From contig NZ_CP087164.1 of assembly GCF_021172045.1 (NCBI RefSeq), positions 3,782,001 through 3,846,000 on the forward strand: a stretch of 64,000 nt of DNA. Direction: 5' to 3'. The position numbers were made by a program, and so were the translations under genes. Source of the DNA: Capillimicrobium parvum. Its GTDB lineage: Bacteria > Actinomycetota > Thermoleophilia > Solirubrobacterales > Solirubrobacteraceae. This document shows, one piece after another, positions 16,776-25,204 of this stretch (the first letter of the stretch is position 1; each line of letters starts with the position of its first letter). The notes beneath the pieces were generated by a model. It searched no databases. It was not told the origin of the DNA and worked only from the letters and a program-made list of their open reading frames with translations.

Positions 16776-17642
16776 ATGAAGCCGCCACCGTTCCAGTACG
16801 TCGCCGCGGAATCGCGCGACCACGCGATCGCCCTTCTCGCCGAGCACGGCCCCGAGGGGCGAGTGCTCGCCGGCGGCCAGAGCCTGGTGCCGCTGCTCAA
16901 CCGGCGGCTCGTGCGGCCGGCCGTCGTGATCGACATCACGCGCGCGCGAGATCTGCAGCGGATCGGTGACGGCCCGGTCCTGCGCATCGGCGCCGGGGTG
17001 CCACAGTCGCGCCTCGAGCGCTCGGCGGACGCCGCACGCCGCGCGCCGCTGCTGGGGCAGGCGCTCGAGTGGGTCGGCAGCGTCGCGACGAAGAACCGCG
17101 GCACGGCCGGCGGCAGCGCGGCTTTCGCGGATCCAGCCGGTGAGCTGCCCGCCGCGCTGCTCGCACTCGACGCCGAGCTCGTCGCCCACAGCGCGCGGGG
17201 CGAGCGCCGCATCCCGGCGGCCCAGTTCTTCACCGGCGCCTTCGCGACCGCGCTGGCAGCGGACGAGCTGCTGGCCGAGCTGCGCGTGCCGACGCTCGCG
17301 GCGACCGCCACGTCCTGCTTCGCCGAGGTCGCGCGCCGTCGCGGCGGCTCGCGCGCCATCGCCGGCGTCGCCGCGGTTGGCGCGGTCGACCGCGACGGCG
17401 TCTGCACGACCGTCCGCATCGCGCTGTCGGGCGTCGCGGACACGCCGCTGCGCGCACGCGCCGCCGAGCGGATGCTCTCCGGCGCACGGATCGATGAGGC
17501 GCTGCTCGACGCGGCGGCCGAGACGGCCGCGGCCGGCCTCGAGCCGCCATCCGATCCGACCGCATCGAGCACGACCCGTCGTCATCTGGCCAGAACGCTC
17601 GTGCGCCGCGCCCTCGCCACCGTGATGGAGGGGCGGGCATGA
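16776..17642 (+). CDS. molybdenum hydroxylase FAD subunit (CoxM/XdhB-like)
   Basis: Medium subunit, 288 residues, of a three-component xanthine-oxidase-family hydroxylase. FAD-binding stretches AGGQSLVPLLNRRL (about residues 32-45) and NRGTAGGSAAFADPAGELP are the two conserved pyrophosphate/isoalloxazine loops of this family. The C-terminal CO-dehydrogenase flavoprotein domain follows. It passes electrons from the iron-sulfur subunit to an acceptor. Stop overlaps the 2Fe-2S subunit start (ATGA), and the M-S-L order is that of cox-type operons. Molybdenum hydroxylases of this sort typically hydroxylate carbons next to ring nitrogen in N-heteroaromatics. Confidence 0.9.
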   Translation: MKPPPFQYVAAESRDHAIALLAEHGPEGRVLAGGQSLVPLLNRRLVRPAVVIDITRARDLQRIGDGPVLRIGAGVPQSRLERSADAARRAPLLGQALEWVGSVATKNRGTAGGSAAFADPAGELPAALLALDAELVAHSARGERRIPAAQFFTGAFATALAADELLAELRVPTLAATATSCFAEVARRRGGSRAIAGVAAVGAVDRDGVCTTVRIALSGVADTPLRARAAERMLSGARIDEALLDAAAETAAAGLEPPSDPTASSTTRRHLARTLVRRALATVMEGRA

Positions 17643-18133
17643 GCGGCGAGCAGCCGATCACGGTCACGGTCAACGGCGAGCCGCGCACGGCACCCACCGA
17701 GCCGCGGATGCTGCTCGCCGACTTCCTGCGTCACGAGCTCGGGCTGACGGGAACGCACGTCGGCTGCGAGCAGGGGGTGTGCGGGGCGTGCACCGTGCTC
17801 GTCGACGGCGAGCTCGTGCGGTCCTGCCTGTTGTTCGCCGTGCAGGCCGACGGCGCGGCGGTCGAGACCGTGGAGTCGCTCGGAACCCGGGAGGCGCTGC
17901 ATCCGATCCAGGAGGCGTTCCGCGAGCACCACGCGCTGCAGTGCGGGTTCTGCACGCCGGGCTTCCTGATGGCGGCGAAGGCGCTGCTCGACGCCGAGCC
18001 CGACCCGACCGAGGCGGAGATCCGCGATCACCTGCGCGGCAACATCTGCCGCTGCACGGGATACACGGGCATCGTGGCAGCGGTCCGGGCTGCGGCCCAG
18101 CAGCTCGCACAGGAGGGCGACCGTGGCCGCTGA
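17639..18133 (+). CDS. molybdenum hydroxylase 2Fe-2S subunit (CoxS/XdhC-like)
   Basis: Small subunit of 164 residues with both iron-sulfur clusters of the family: the plant-ferredoxin-type site Cys43, Cys48, Cys51, Cys63 (GCEQGVCGACTVLVDG...RSC) and the helical site Cys102, Cys105, Cys137, Cys139 (CGFCTPGF and ICRCTGYTGI). It links the molybdenum centre of the large subunit to the FAD subunit. Overlaps the upstream gene by 4 nt and the downstream one by 11 nt. Nothing is missing relative to active homologues. Confidence 0.95.
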   Translation: MSGEQPITVTVNGEPRTAPTEPRMLLADFLRHELGLTGTHVGCEQGVCGACTVLVDGELVRSCLLFAVQADGAAVETVESLGTREALHPIQEAFREHHALQCGFCTPGFLMAAKALLDAEPDPTEAEIRDHLRGNICRCTGYTGIVAAVRAAAQQLAQEGDRGR

Positions 18134-20501
18134 CTCGGCGCCGCACGTCGGCCGGCGCCGGCTACGCGTCGAGGACCCCCGGCTGCTGACGGGCGGCGGT
18201 CGCTTCGTCGACGACGTCGAGCTGCCCGGCATGCTCCACGCCGCATTCGTGCGCAGCCCCCACCCGCACGCCCGCATCCTCGGCATCGACACGGAGGCGG
18301 CCCTCGCGCTCGACGGCGTCCACGCGGTCGTCACCGGCGCCGATCTGGCCGAGGTCGTCCAGCCGTTCGTCTCCGCCCTCGAGCGCCCCGAGGTCCGCAC
18401 GCTCGTGCGCGACGTGCTCACCACCGACCGCGTCCGCCACGTCGGCGAGGCCGTCGCGGTGGTGGTCGCGAGCTCGCGCTATCTCGCGGAGGACGGCTGC
18501 GACCTCGTCGCGGTCGATTGGGCGCCGACGCCGGCGGTGGCCGACCCGCTCGCGGCCATGACGCCGGACGCGCCGCAGGTCGACCCCGACGCGCCCGGCA
18601 ACCTCGTCGCCGACATCCGGCTGGAGAGCGGAGACGTGGAGGGCTGCTTCGCGGGCGCCGACCACGTCTTCGCCAAGCGCCTGCACGCTCAGCGGCACTG
18701 GGGCGCGCCGCTCGAGAACGACGGCGTGCTCGCCAGCTACGTGCCGGCCACGGACGAGCTGACGATGTGGTGCACGACGCAGACCCCTCACGCGACGCAG
18801 TCGCTCGTCGCCGACGCGCTGGGGATGCCGTCCGCGCAGGTGCGTGTGATCGCCCACGACATGGGCGGCGGGTTCGGCGCGCGGGCGCGCACGTCGGTCG
18901 AGGAGGCGATCGTCCCGGCGGTCTCGCGCCTGCTCGGCCGGCCCGTGAAGTGGATCGCCGACCGCTCCGAGACGCTCGCCGCCGGGGTCCACGCCAAGGA
19001 GATGGTCGTCGACCTGTCGGTCGCCGTCACGAACGGGCGGCTGACCGCGATGCGCGCCGACGTGATCTCCGATGCCGGTGCGTACTCGCTGTTCCCGTTC
19101 ACGTCGCTCGTCGACGCGATCAGCGCGCCGGCGGCGATGCCCGGCATCTACGTCCCCGAGGCGCTCGCCTACCGCACACGGTCGGTCCTGACGAACAAGT
19201 CGTGGTCGGGCCCGTACCGCGGCATCGGCCAGGGGGTCAGCCAGGTCGTCCGCGAGCTGCTCGTGGACGAGGTCGCCCGCGAGCTCGAGGTCGACCCGAT
19301 CGAGCTGCGCGTGCGCAACATGGCGACCGGCGACGGCCCGCACCGTACGCACACGGGCTTCGTCTACGACGGCGGCAGCTACGTGCAGGCGCTGCGCGCG
19401 GTCCAGGAGCGCATGGACTACGCCGGCCTGCGTGACGAGCAGCGCCGGCGCCGCGCCGCCGGCGAGGAGCCGTACCTGGGCATCGGCGTCGGCGCGTACG
19501 TCGAGTTCTCCGGCTGGAGCGGCGAGCTCGGTCGCGCGCACGGCTACCCCTCCGACTACTACGACAGCGCGAGCGTCACCGTCGAGCCCGACGGCTCGGT
19601 CATGGTCACGACGGGGGCGCAGTCGCACGGCCAGAGCCACGAGACCACGCTCGCCCAGGTCGCCGCCGACGCGCTCGGCGTGGCCCCCGACGAGGTGACC
19701 GTCCGCGAGGGCGACACGGCGACCAGCGTCTGGGGCATGGGCACGTGGGCGTCGCGGACGGCGGTCATCTACGGCGGGGCGATCATGCGCGCCGCGGGCG
19801 ACGTGCGCGGGCGGATGGCGCTGCTGGCCGGGCACATGCTCGAGTGCAGCCCTGACGACGTCGAGATGCGCGACGGCCGCGTCTGGGTCGCCGGCTCGCC
19901 GGACGCGGCGATCGCGTTCGCGGACGTCGCCGGGTTCGCCTACTTCGGCACCGCGATGGCCGGACACGCCGGCACCGGCGGCGGCCGCCCCGGCGAGCTC
20001 GACGTCGCGCTGACCTCGACACGCCCCTACAGCCCGCCGCAGGTCTTCAGCAACGGCGCCATCGGCGTCGTCGCCACCGTCGATCCCGGCACGGGCGTGG
20101 TCGCCGTGGAGCGCGTCGCGTTCGTCGAGGACTGCGGCACGATGCTCAACCCCATGGTCGTCGACGGCCAGATCGCCGGGTCGGTCGGCCAGGCGATCGG
20201 CGCCGCGCTGTTCGAGGAGCTCTCCTACGGCGACGACGGCGCGTTCCTGTCCCCCACGCTGCAGGACTACCTGCTGCCGACCGCCCTCGACATGCCGGCG
20301 CTCGACATCGGCCACCTGGTGTCGCCGTCGCCGGTGACCGAAGGCGGCATCAAGGGCATGGGCGAGGTCGGGATGGTCTGCGGGCCCGCCGCCATCGCCT
20401 GCGCGGTCGCCGACGCATTGGCACCGCTCGGCGTCCGCATCGACCGGATGCCGCTCGACCCGGATGGGGTGCTCGACGCGATCCGCCGGGCCCGCGACTG
20501 A
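18123..20501 (+). CDS. molybdenum hydroxylase molybdopterin-binding subunit (CoxL/XdhA-like)
   Basis: Large subunit of 792 residues starting at GTG. Carries the molybdopterin-binding GGGFGAR loop (about residue 247), GPYRGIGQ (about 361-368) and the C-terminal KGMGEVGM segment with the catalytic glutamate near residue 747. The AYxCSFR loop of true CO dehydrogenase is absent and the position reads GPYRGIGQ, so CO oxidation is unlikely; nicotine, nicotinate, quinoline or purine-type ring hydroxylation fits better. With its partner subunits it forms an (LMS)2-type enzyme in the cytoplasm. The MOSC gene downstream may help sulfurate its cofactor. Confidence 0.92.
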   Translation: MAADSAPHVGRRRLRVEDPRLLTGGGRFVDDVELPGMLHAAFVRSPHPHARILGIDTEAALALDGVHAVVTGADLAEVVQPFVSALERPEVRTLVRDVLTTDRVRHVGEAVAVVVASSRYLAEDGCDLVAVDWAPTPAVADPLAAMTPDAPQVDPDAPGNLVADIRLESGDVEGCFAGADHVFAKRLHAQRHWGAPLENDGVLASYVPATDELTMWCTTQTPHATQSLVADALGMPSAQVRVIAHDMGGGFGARARTSVEEAIVPAVSRLLGRPVKWIADRSETLAAGVHAKEMVVDLSVAVTNGRLTAMRADVISDAGAYSLFPFTSLVDAISAPAAMPGIYVPEALAYRTRSVLTNKSWSGPYRGIGQGVSQVVRELLVDEVARELEVDPIELRVRNMATGDGPHRTHTGFVYDGGSYVQALRAVQERMDYAGLRDEQRRRRAAGEEPYLGIGVGAYVEFSGWSGELGRAHGYPSDYYDSASVTVEPDGSVMVTTGAQSHGQSHETTLAQVAADALGVAPDEVTVREGDTATSVWGMGTWASRTAVIYGGAIMRAAGDVRGRMALLAGHMLECSPDDVEMRDGRVWVAGSPDAAIAFADVAGFAYFGTAMAGHAGTGGGRPGELDVALTSTRPYSPPQVFSNGAIGVVATVDPGTGVVAVERVAFVEDCGTMLNPMVVDGQIAGSVGQAIGAALFEELSYGDDGAFLSPTLQDYLLPTALDMPALDIGHLVSPSPVTEGGIKGMGEVGMVCGPAAIACAVADALAPLGVRIDRMPLDPDGVLDAIRRARD

Positions 20502-20523
20502 ACGCCGAGCCGAGGAGAGGCAG

Positions 20524-21687
20524 ATGGACCGGATCCTGACCACCCACGTCGGCAGCCTCATCCGCCCGCCGGAGCTCGTCGAGCTGCTGCGCGCCCGCGA
20601 CGAGGGGCGCGAGGTGGACGAGGCGGCGTTCGACGCATGCCTGCACGACGCGGTCGCCGACGTGGTCCGCCGCCAGGCCGAGGTCGGCGTCGACGTGGTG
20701 AGCGACGGCGAGTTCGGCAAGACGCTGTCGTGGGCGCGGTACATCCGCGAGCGCATCGACGGCTTCGAGCAGCGCCCGATGGCCGCCGAGATGGTCGGCG
20801 CCAACGTACTGCCCGGCACCGACAAGCGCCTGTTCGGCGAGTTCTACGCCGCCTACGAGAAGACCCAGGGCTTCACCGGCACGATCACCAACTGGGTGTG
20901 CACGGGTCCGATCACGTACACGGGGCAGGCGGCGCTGCAGCGCGACATCGACGACCTCAAGGCCGCGCTCGAAACGGTCCACGTCGTGGACGGCTTCCTC
21001 CCGGTCGTCGCGCCGGCATCGGTGGTGCCGATCCGCGAGGACGAGTTCTACGCGTCCGAGGAGGAGTTCGTCCTCGCCGTCGCCGACGCGCTGAACGTCG
21101 AGTACCGCACGATCGTCGAGTCCGGGCTGATGGTCCAGATCGACGACGCCTACCTCGCGACGATGTGGGACACGATGGGCTCGCCGTCCGACATGAGCGC
21201 GTACCGGGAATGGGCTGAGCTGCGCATCGAGGCGCTCGTCCGCGCGCTGGACGGCATCCCCGCCGAGCGCGCCCGCTACCACGTCTGCTGGGGATCCTGG
21301 AACGCCCCGCACGTGGGCGACGTCGCGATCCGCGACATCGCCGACCTCATCCTCCGCGTGCCGGTCGGCGGCTACGCGATCGAGATGGCCAACCCCCGCC
21401 ACGAGCACGAGTGGCGCGTCTGGGAGGACGTCGAGCTGCCCGAGGGCCGCAAGCTCATCCCCGGAGTCATCAGCCACGTCACGAACGTCGTCGAGCACCC
21501 CGAGCTCGTCGCCGAGCGGCTCGTCCGCCTCGCCGACCTCGTCGGCCGCGACAACGTCATTGCCGGCACCGACTGCGGCTTCGCGCAGGGCCCCTACGTC
21601 CAGCGCGTGCACCCCACCATCCAGTGGGCCAAGCTCGAGGCGCTCAGCACCGGCGCCCGCCTCGCCACCGAGCGGCTCTGGCGCTGA
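20524..21687 (+). CDS. MetE C-terminal-domain-like zinc methyltransferase, copy 1
   Basis: 387 residues, only the catalytic barrel of cobalamin-independent methionine synthase. The start (ATG 20524) has a strong GAGGAGAGG ribosome binding site. The zinc site is intact: His-x-Cys in YHVCWG, Glu in IEMANPR and Cys in GTDCGF. The N-terminal THVGSLIRPPE strand is the family hallmark. Full-length MetE is ~750 residues with a folate-binding N-domain, absent here, so the methyl donor and acceptor must differ. Last gene of the 13.6-21.7 kb operon. Possible roles are methyl transfer from a demethylated substrate or an unrelated thiol-activating reaction. Confidence 0.78.
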   Translation: MDRILTTHVGSLIRPPELVELLRARDEGREVDEAAFDACLHDAVADVVRRQAEVGVDVVSDGEFGKTLSWARYIRERIDGFEQRPMAAEMVGANVLPGTDKRLFGEFYAAYEKTQGFTGTITNWVCTGPITYTGQAALQRDIDDLKAALETVHVVDGFLPVVAPASVVPIREDEFYASEEEFVLAVADALNVEYRTIVESGLMVQIDDAYLATMWDTMGSPSDMSAYREWAELRIEALVRALDGIPAERARYHVCWGSWNAPHVGDVAIRDIADLILRVPVGGYAIEMANPRHEHEWRVWEDVELPEGRKLIPGVISHVTNVVEHPELVAERLVRLADLVGRDNVIAGTDCGFAQGPYVQRVHPTIQWAKLEALSTGARLATERLWR

Positions 21688-21729
21688 GCGCGGCCCGTAC
21701 ATCATCGGGCGCGTCGTGGCAGGCTGGGT

Positions 21730-21750
21730 CGGCTGAGCAGCCCTCAGCCG
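21730..21750. terminator. terminator-like hairpin between convergent genes
   Basis: CGGCTGAG (21730-21737) pairs with CTCAGCCG (21743-21750) around a 5-nt loop, just after the MetE-like gene and overlapping the stop of the convergent MOSC gene. No long T-run, as is usual at this GC content. Confidence 0.45.
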
Positions 21751-22523
21751 GCGTCGATGCGGTCGCCCACGCGCACGCGGCCGCCGCGCAGCACCTCGGC
21801 GTAGACCCCGAACGGCACGCCCCGGCCCAAGCCGGTCTCCTGGACGCCGCGGTAGTCGCGGATCGCACGGACGATCGGCGCGTCGCGGTCGCCCTGTTCC
21901 GGGTGGCGGGTCGTCGCTGCGCAGCGTGGGACGGTCCCGCCGACCCGCAGCCGCGCTTCGCCCACCGCGATCTCGCGCCCCTCCCACGTCTCCTCGACGC
22001 GCGGTTCGTCCGACGCGAACTGGATCAGCATCCGAAACCGGCGCGGATCGATCGGGCCGAGCCCGGACCGCCGCTCGAGCTCGGCGAGCGAGCCCTCGCC
22101 GAGCAGCGTGACCGGCGCGACGTCGGTGCCGACGGCCGCGTCATCGACCTTCACGAGCCGCAGGGACTCGCCGGCCGCCTCGGAGAACAGCGCGCTCCAC
22201 GCCCCGAGGACCTCGCGCCCGGGTCGCGGCCCGCCGCCGAAGTCCAGACCCGTGACCGCTTCGCCCAGGCGCACGTCGCCGGCGTGCTCCGAGCCGTCGC
22301 CGGCCACGACGGTGAGCCGGCTGGACGCCGGGTCGTAGTCGGCGCGCATCCGCACGAGCGCCCCGACCAGGGTCACCGAGCGGATGCGGTCCTCGACGTC
22401 CACCAGGAAGAACGCGCGGTCGCCGGCCACGCCCGCCGGCCCGAGCGCGATCTCGTCCCGCTCGTTCATGCGCAGCCCCTTGATCGGCGTGGTGGCGAGG
22501 CGCGTGACGACAAGGTCCGTCAC
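21744..22523 (-). CDS. MOSC-domain protein
   Basis: 259 residues with an N-terminal beta-barrel (MOSC_N) and a MOSC domain, the sulfur-carrier module of molybdenum cofactor sulfurases and of YcbX/YiiM-type proteins. The conserved cysteine is in GGTVPRCAATTRHPEQGDRD, about 60 residues from the C-terminus. Starts at GTG (22523) overlapping the upstream TetR stop by GTGA. Its position 1.2 kb from the molybdenum hydroxylase genes suggests it sulfurates or repairs that enzyme's cofactor, or reduces N-hydroxylated compounds as YcbX does. A decayed relative of its N-terminal part lies at 40538-40669. Confidence 0.82.
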   Translation of the reverse strand: MTDLVVTRLATTPIKGLRMNERDEIALGPAGVAGDRAFFLVDVEDRIRSVTLVGALVRMRADYDPASSRLTVVAGDGSEHAGDVRLGEAVTGLDFGGGPRPGREVLGAWSALFSEAAGESLRLVKVDDAAVGTDVAPVTLLGEGSLAELERRSGLGPIDPRRFRMLIQFASDEPRVEETWEGREIAVGEARLRVGGTVPRCAATTRHPEQGDRDAPIVRAIRDYRGVQETGLGRGVPFGVYAEVLRGGRVRVGDRIDAG

Positions 22524-23080
22524 GACGCGATCCCCAGCGTCACCCGGAGCACGGCTTCGAGCTCCGCGACGTCCGCGGGCTCCCCGCCCAGCAGGGCCCG
22601 GTGCGCCAGCCCACCCGCCGCGATCGTCGTCGCGATCGCCGCCGGACGGCCGACGACCGGTGTCAGCAGGTCCAGCCATGTCTCGTCCCACGCGACCGCC
22701 ACCTCCCGCAGCGACTCCCGGCGCAGCGCGGCGACATAGAGCTCGCTGATCACGACGGACCCGCCGGGATCGTCGCGCAGCGCGTCCGCGATGTGCGAAG
22801 CGAGCAGGGTCGGCAGCTCCTCGGCACAGGGCAGCTCGGCGAAGCGCTCGCGCAGCACCGCCAAGTCGCGCGCGGCCGCCTCGCGCATCGCGCCCTCCAG
22901 CAGGTCCTCGATCGAGGCGAAGTAGTACGAGGGCGCCGACAGCGGCACACCGGCCGCCTCGGCGGCGCGCCGATGCGTCAGCCCCTCGACGCCGTGCTCG
23001 CCGATCACGACGAGCGCGCCGGTGAGGATCCGCTCGCGGCGCTGGCGGTCGATGCGACGCGGTGCCGTCTGCTGGCTCAT
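22520..23080 (-). CDS. TetR-family regulator
   Basis: 186-residue TetR-type repressor. I place the start at ATG 23080 because the helix-turn-helix begins soon after (RERILTGALVVIGEHGVEGLTHRRAAEAAGVPLSAPSYYFASIEDLL). The C-terminal ligand domain is unremarkable. It is divergent from the Rieske oxygenase gene, and the 107-bp gap holds a promoter with an overlapping inverted repeat, so that gene and its own MOSC operon are the likely targets. GTGA overlap with MOSC suggests the two are co-translated. Confidence 0.86.
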   Translation of the reverse strand: MSQQTAPRRIDRQRRERILTGALVVIGEHGVEGLTHRRAAEAAGVPLSAPSYYFASIEDLLEGAMREAAARDLAVLRERFAELPCAEELPTLLASHIADALRDDPGGSVVISELYVAALRRESLREVAVAWDETWLDLLTPVVGRPAAIATTIAAGGLAHRALLGGEPADVAELEAVLRVTLGIAS

Positions 23081-23105
23081 CACACGCCACAGGGTACGTG
23101 CGCCG

Positions 23106-23134
23106 TTGACAGCCCGTATACCGGATGCCATAGT
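23106..23134 (+). promoter_or_regulatory. sigma-70-type promoter of the Rieske oxygenase gene
   Basis: TTGACA (23106-23111), 17-bp spacer, CATAGT (23129-23134). Well placed 54 bp upstream of the ATG at 23188, which also has a strong GAGGAGGAA ribosome binding site at 23172-23180. Confidence 0.55.
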
Positions 23135-23151
23135 CCGAACCGAGTTAGGAC
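23133..23151. promoter_or_regulatory. inverted repeat, candidate TetR operator
   Basis: GTCCGAAC (23133-23140) and GTTAGGAC (23144-23151) are inverted with 7 of 8 positions paired around a 3-bp centre. It overlaps the end of the -10 box and the start region of the promoter at 23106-23134, a typical repressor position. Confidence 0.5.
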
Positions 23152-23187
23152 AAACCTCCCAACTCATCCCCGAGGAGGAATTCGCCC

Positions 23188-24330
23188 ATGGCGTCGGTCA
23201 TCGAGCAGCGGGGCTACTTCACGAGCCTCCCGCGCAACTACTACGTCTCGCCCGAGGTCTTCGAGACCGAGCTGGAGCGGGGGCTGCGGCGACAGTGGCT
23301 GTACGCAGGCCACATCAGCCAGGTCCGCGACACCGGCGGCTACTTCAGCCGGCTCGTCGGCCCCGAGAGCATGATCGTCACGCGCGACGACGAGGATGAG
23401 ATCCGCGCGTTCTTCAACGTCTGCCGCCACCGCGGCGCGCAGCTGTGCCCATCCGGGACCGCCGGACGCGCCAAGCAGTTCGTGTGCCCGTATCACCGCT
23501 GGAGCTACGGGCTCGACGGCCGCCTGCTCGGCGCACCCGGCTCGCCCGACGGCCTCGACTTCGACTACCGCGACTGGCCGCTGCACGAGGCGCTGTGCGA
23601 CACCTTCCACGGCGGCATCTGGGTCTGGCTGGGCGACCCGGCCGAGGCCCCCTCGCTGCGCGAGACGCTCGAGCCGATGGTCAACGATCTCGCGATGCTC
23701 GAGCGCGTGCGGCCCGAGCGCACGAAGATCGCCCACCAGGAGACCTACGACATCAAGGCCAACTGGAAGCTGCTGCTCGAGAACAACTGCGAGTGCTACC
23801 ACTGCGCGGGGGCGCACCCGTCGCTGGCCGCGACCTGCGACTACGCGGGGTTCTTCACGCCGCGCGACGAGGAGGTCGCCAAGCTGTCGGGCCCGCAGCG
23901 GCACTTCCCGCTGCGCGAGGGGATGAAGACGTTCTCGATGGACGGCGAGTGGGTCTCCCGCAAGCCGCTCGGCTGCGGCTTCGTCCCCGACTACAGCTGC
24001 GGCTACATCAACGTCCCGTTCTTCTCCGGGCCCGTGTACTTCGCCGACCACGGCGTCCATCTCGACCTCACCCCGATCGACAAGGACACGACCCGGCTCG
24101 TGTGCCAGTGGTTCGTCCACGAGGACGCGGTCGAGAGCGAGGACTACGACGTCGAGAAGCTGATCGGCGTCTTCCACGTCACCAACATCGAGGACGGCGA
24201 GCTGGCGGCGCTCAACCAGCGCGGCGTGAACTCCCATCGCTTCGTCCCCGGACCGAACTCCCCCACCCGCGAGCCGTTCATCAAGGCCGCGCTCGAGAAG
24301 TACCTGGCGCTGATGGACGACGCCGCGTGA
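23188..24330 (+). CDS. Rieske non-heme iron oxygenase, alpha subunit
   Basis: 380-residue ring-hydroxylating or demethylating oxygenase. Rieske cluster ligands are Cys79-x-His81 and Cys100-x2-His103. The mononuclear iron site shows His205 and His210 in NNCECYHCAGAHPSL, with Glu202 in place of the bridging aspartate of naphthalene-type enzymes; that ECYHC form is usual in the glycine-betaine/carnitine and O-/N-demethylase branches. No beta subunit, ferredoxin or reductase adjoins it. Monocistronic, controlled from the 23.1-kb promoter. Probably an alpha-only oxygenase acting on a quaternary amine or N-/O-methyl substrate. Confidence 0.88.
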   Translation: MASVIEQRGYFTSLPRNYYVSPEVFETELERGLRRQWLYAGHISQVRDTGGYFSRLVGPESMIVTRDDEDEIRAFFNVCRHRGAQLCPSGTAGRAKQFVCPYHRWSYGLDGRLLGAPGSPDGLDFDYRDWPLHEALCDTFHGGIWVWLGDPAEAPSLRETLEPMVNDLAMLERVRPERTKIAHQETYDIKANWKLLLENNCECYHCAGAHPSLAATCDYAGFFTPRDEEVAKLSGPQRHFPLREGMKTFSMDGEWVSRKPLGCGFVPDYSCGYINVPFFSGPVYFADHGVHLDLTPIDKDTTRLVCQWFVHEDAVESEDYDVEKLIGVFHVTNIEDGELAALNQRGVNSHRFVPGPNSPTREPFIKAALEKYLALMDDAA

Positions 24331-24423
24331 GCCGCGCCACCGCGTTCGTCCAGGACGCCCGCCGGGCGTATGATCGGCGTTGCGCACGGCCCGCCGAGCC
24401 GGCGCGCGAAAGGATCTCGCTCG

Positions 24424-25137
24424 ATGGGGCCGCTCGACCACGACACCGCAGCCGTTCGCCTGTCCGCCGCCGCTGAGGAAGCGTGGGCGGTGAGCCCGCT
24501 GGCCAGCTGCACGCCCGCCCTGGCGGAGAACCTGCTCAGCGACGCCCGCGAGGTGACGCTCGGTCCGGGCGCGACGTTCTACCGCGGAACCCACCATGCC
24601 GAGACCGAGAAGCTCGGGCTGGTCGTCACCGGCCTGCTGCGGACGTTCCGGCGCTCGCTCGACGGACGTCAGGTGACGCTGCGCTACGCGGGCCCGGGCC
24701 GCCTGATCGGGCTCCCCGCGGTGCTGGGCGGTGGGGCCGGCGCCGAAGGGCAGGCGCTGCTCGAGAGCCAGGTGCTCGTGCTGAGCGCGTCGCGCTTCCG
24801 GGCGGTCGCGCGGCGCGACCCGGACCTGGCGTGGGCTGTCGCCGAGCACCTGGCGGACATCGTGCGCCATCTCAGCGACAACCTGTCGTCGCACTTGTTC
24901 CTGCCCATGCGCAGCCGGGTCGCCCATCACCTGCTCGACATGGCGTCGGCGGAAGGCGACCGGCTCGTGGTGCGCTCGAGCCACCAGGATCTGGCCGATG
25001 CGGTCGGCTCGGTGCGCGAGGTCGTGTCGCGGACGCTGCGGGAGCTGACGAGCGCCGGCTACATCTCGCGCGAGAACGGGGTACTGGTCATCAACGATCC
25101 GAACAGCCTCCACGGCGTGACGCTCGGCGTCGTCTGA
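24424..25137 (+). CDS. Crp/Fnr-family transcriptional regulator
   Basis: 237 residues starting at ATG 24424, which has AAAGGA at a suitable distance; earlier in-frame starts lack one. N-terminal cyclic-nucleotide-binding-type beta-barrel (about 20-140), long dimer helix and C-terminal winged helix. The recognition helix reads SVREVVSRTLREL, keeping the Arg-Glu-x3-Arg spacing by which E. coli CRP reads TGTGA. No cysteine cluster as in Fnr. The gene is convergent with the end of the 14-kb operon, whose control region (39685-39726) contains two CRP-like sites, making it the prime candidate regulator. Confidence 0.88.
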   Translation: MGPLDHDTAAVRLSAAAEEAWAVSPLASCTPALAENLLSDAREVTLGPGATFYRGTHHAETEKLGLVVTGLLRTFRRSLDGRQVTLRYAGPGRLIGLPAVLGGGAGAEGQALLESQVLVLSASRFRAVARRDPDLAWAVAEHLADIVRHLSDNLSSHLFLPMRSRVAHHLLDMASAEGDRLVVRSSHQDLADAVGSVREVVSRTLRELTSAGYISRENGVLVINDPNSLHGVTLGVV

Positions 25138-25138
25138 A

Positions 25139-25182
25139 CGCGTGGGCGCGGCGCGGTCCCCTCCGCGCGGCGCCGCCACGCG
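25139..25182. terminator. GC-rich hairpin between convergent transcripts
   Basis: CGCGTGG (25139-25145) pairs with CCACGCG (25176-25182), with further imperfect G/C pairing inside around TCCCCT. It sits between the Crp/Fnr gene and the end of the 14-kb operon and could serve both. Confidence 0.45.
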
Positions 25183-25204
25183 AAGGGGAAGCAGATGCAC
25201 GTCG

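Noticed and set aside
16776-20501. Aerobic CO dehydrogenase
   Set aside because: Subunit order fits, but the large subunit lacks the AYxCSFR active-site loop.
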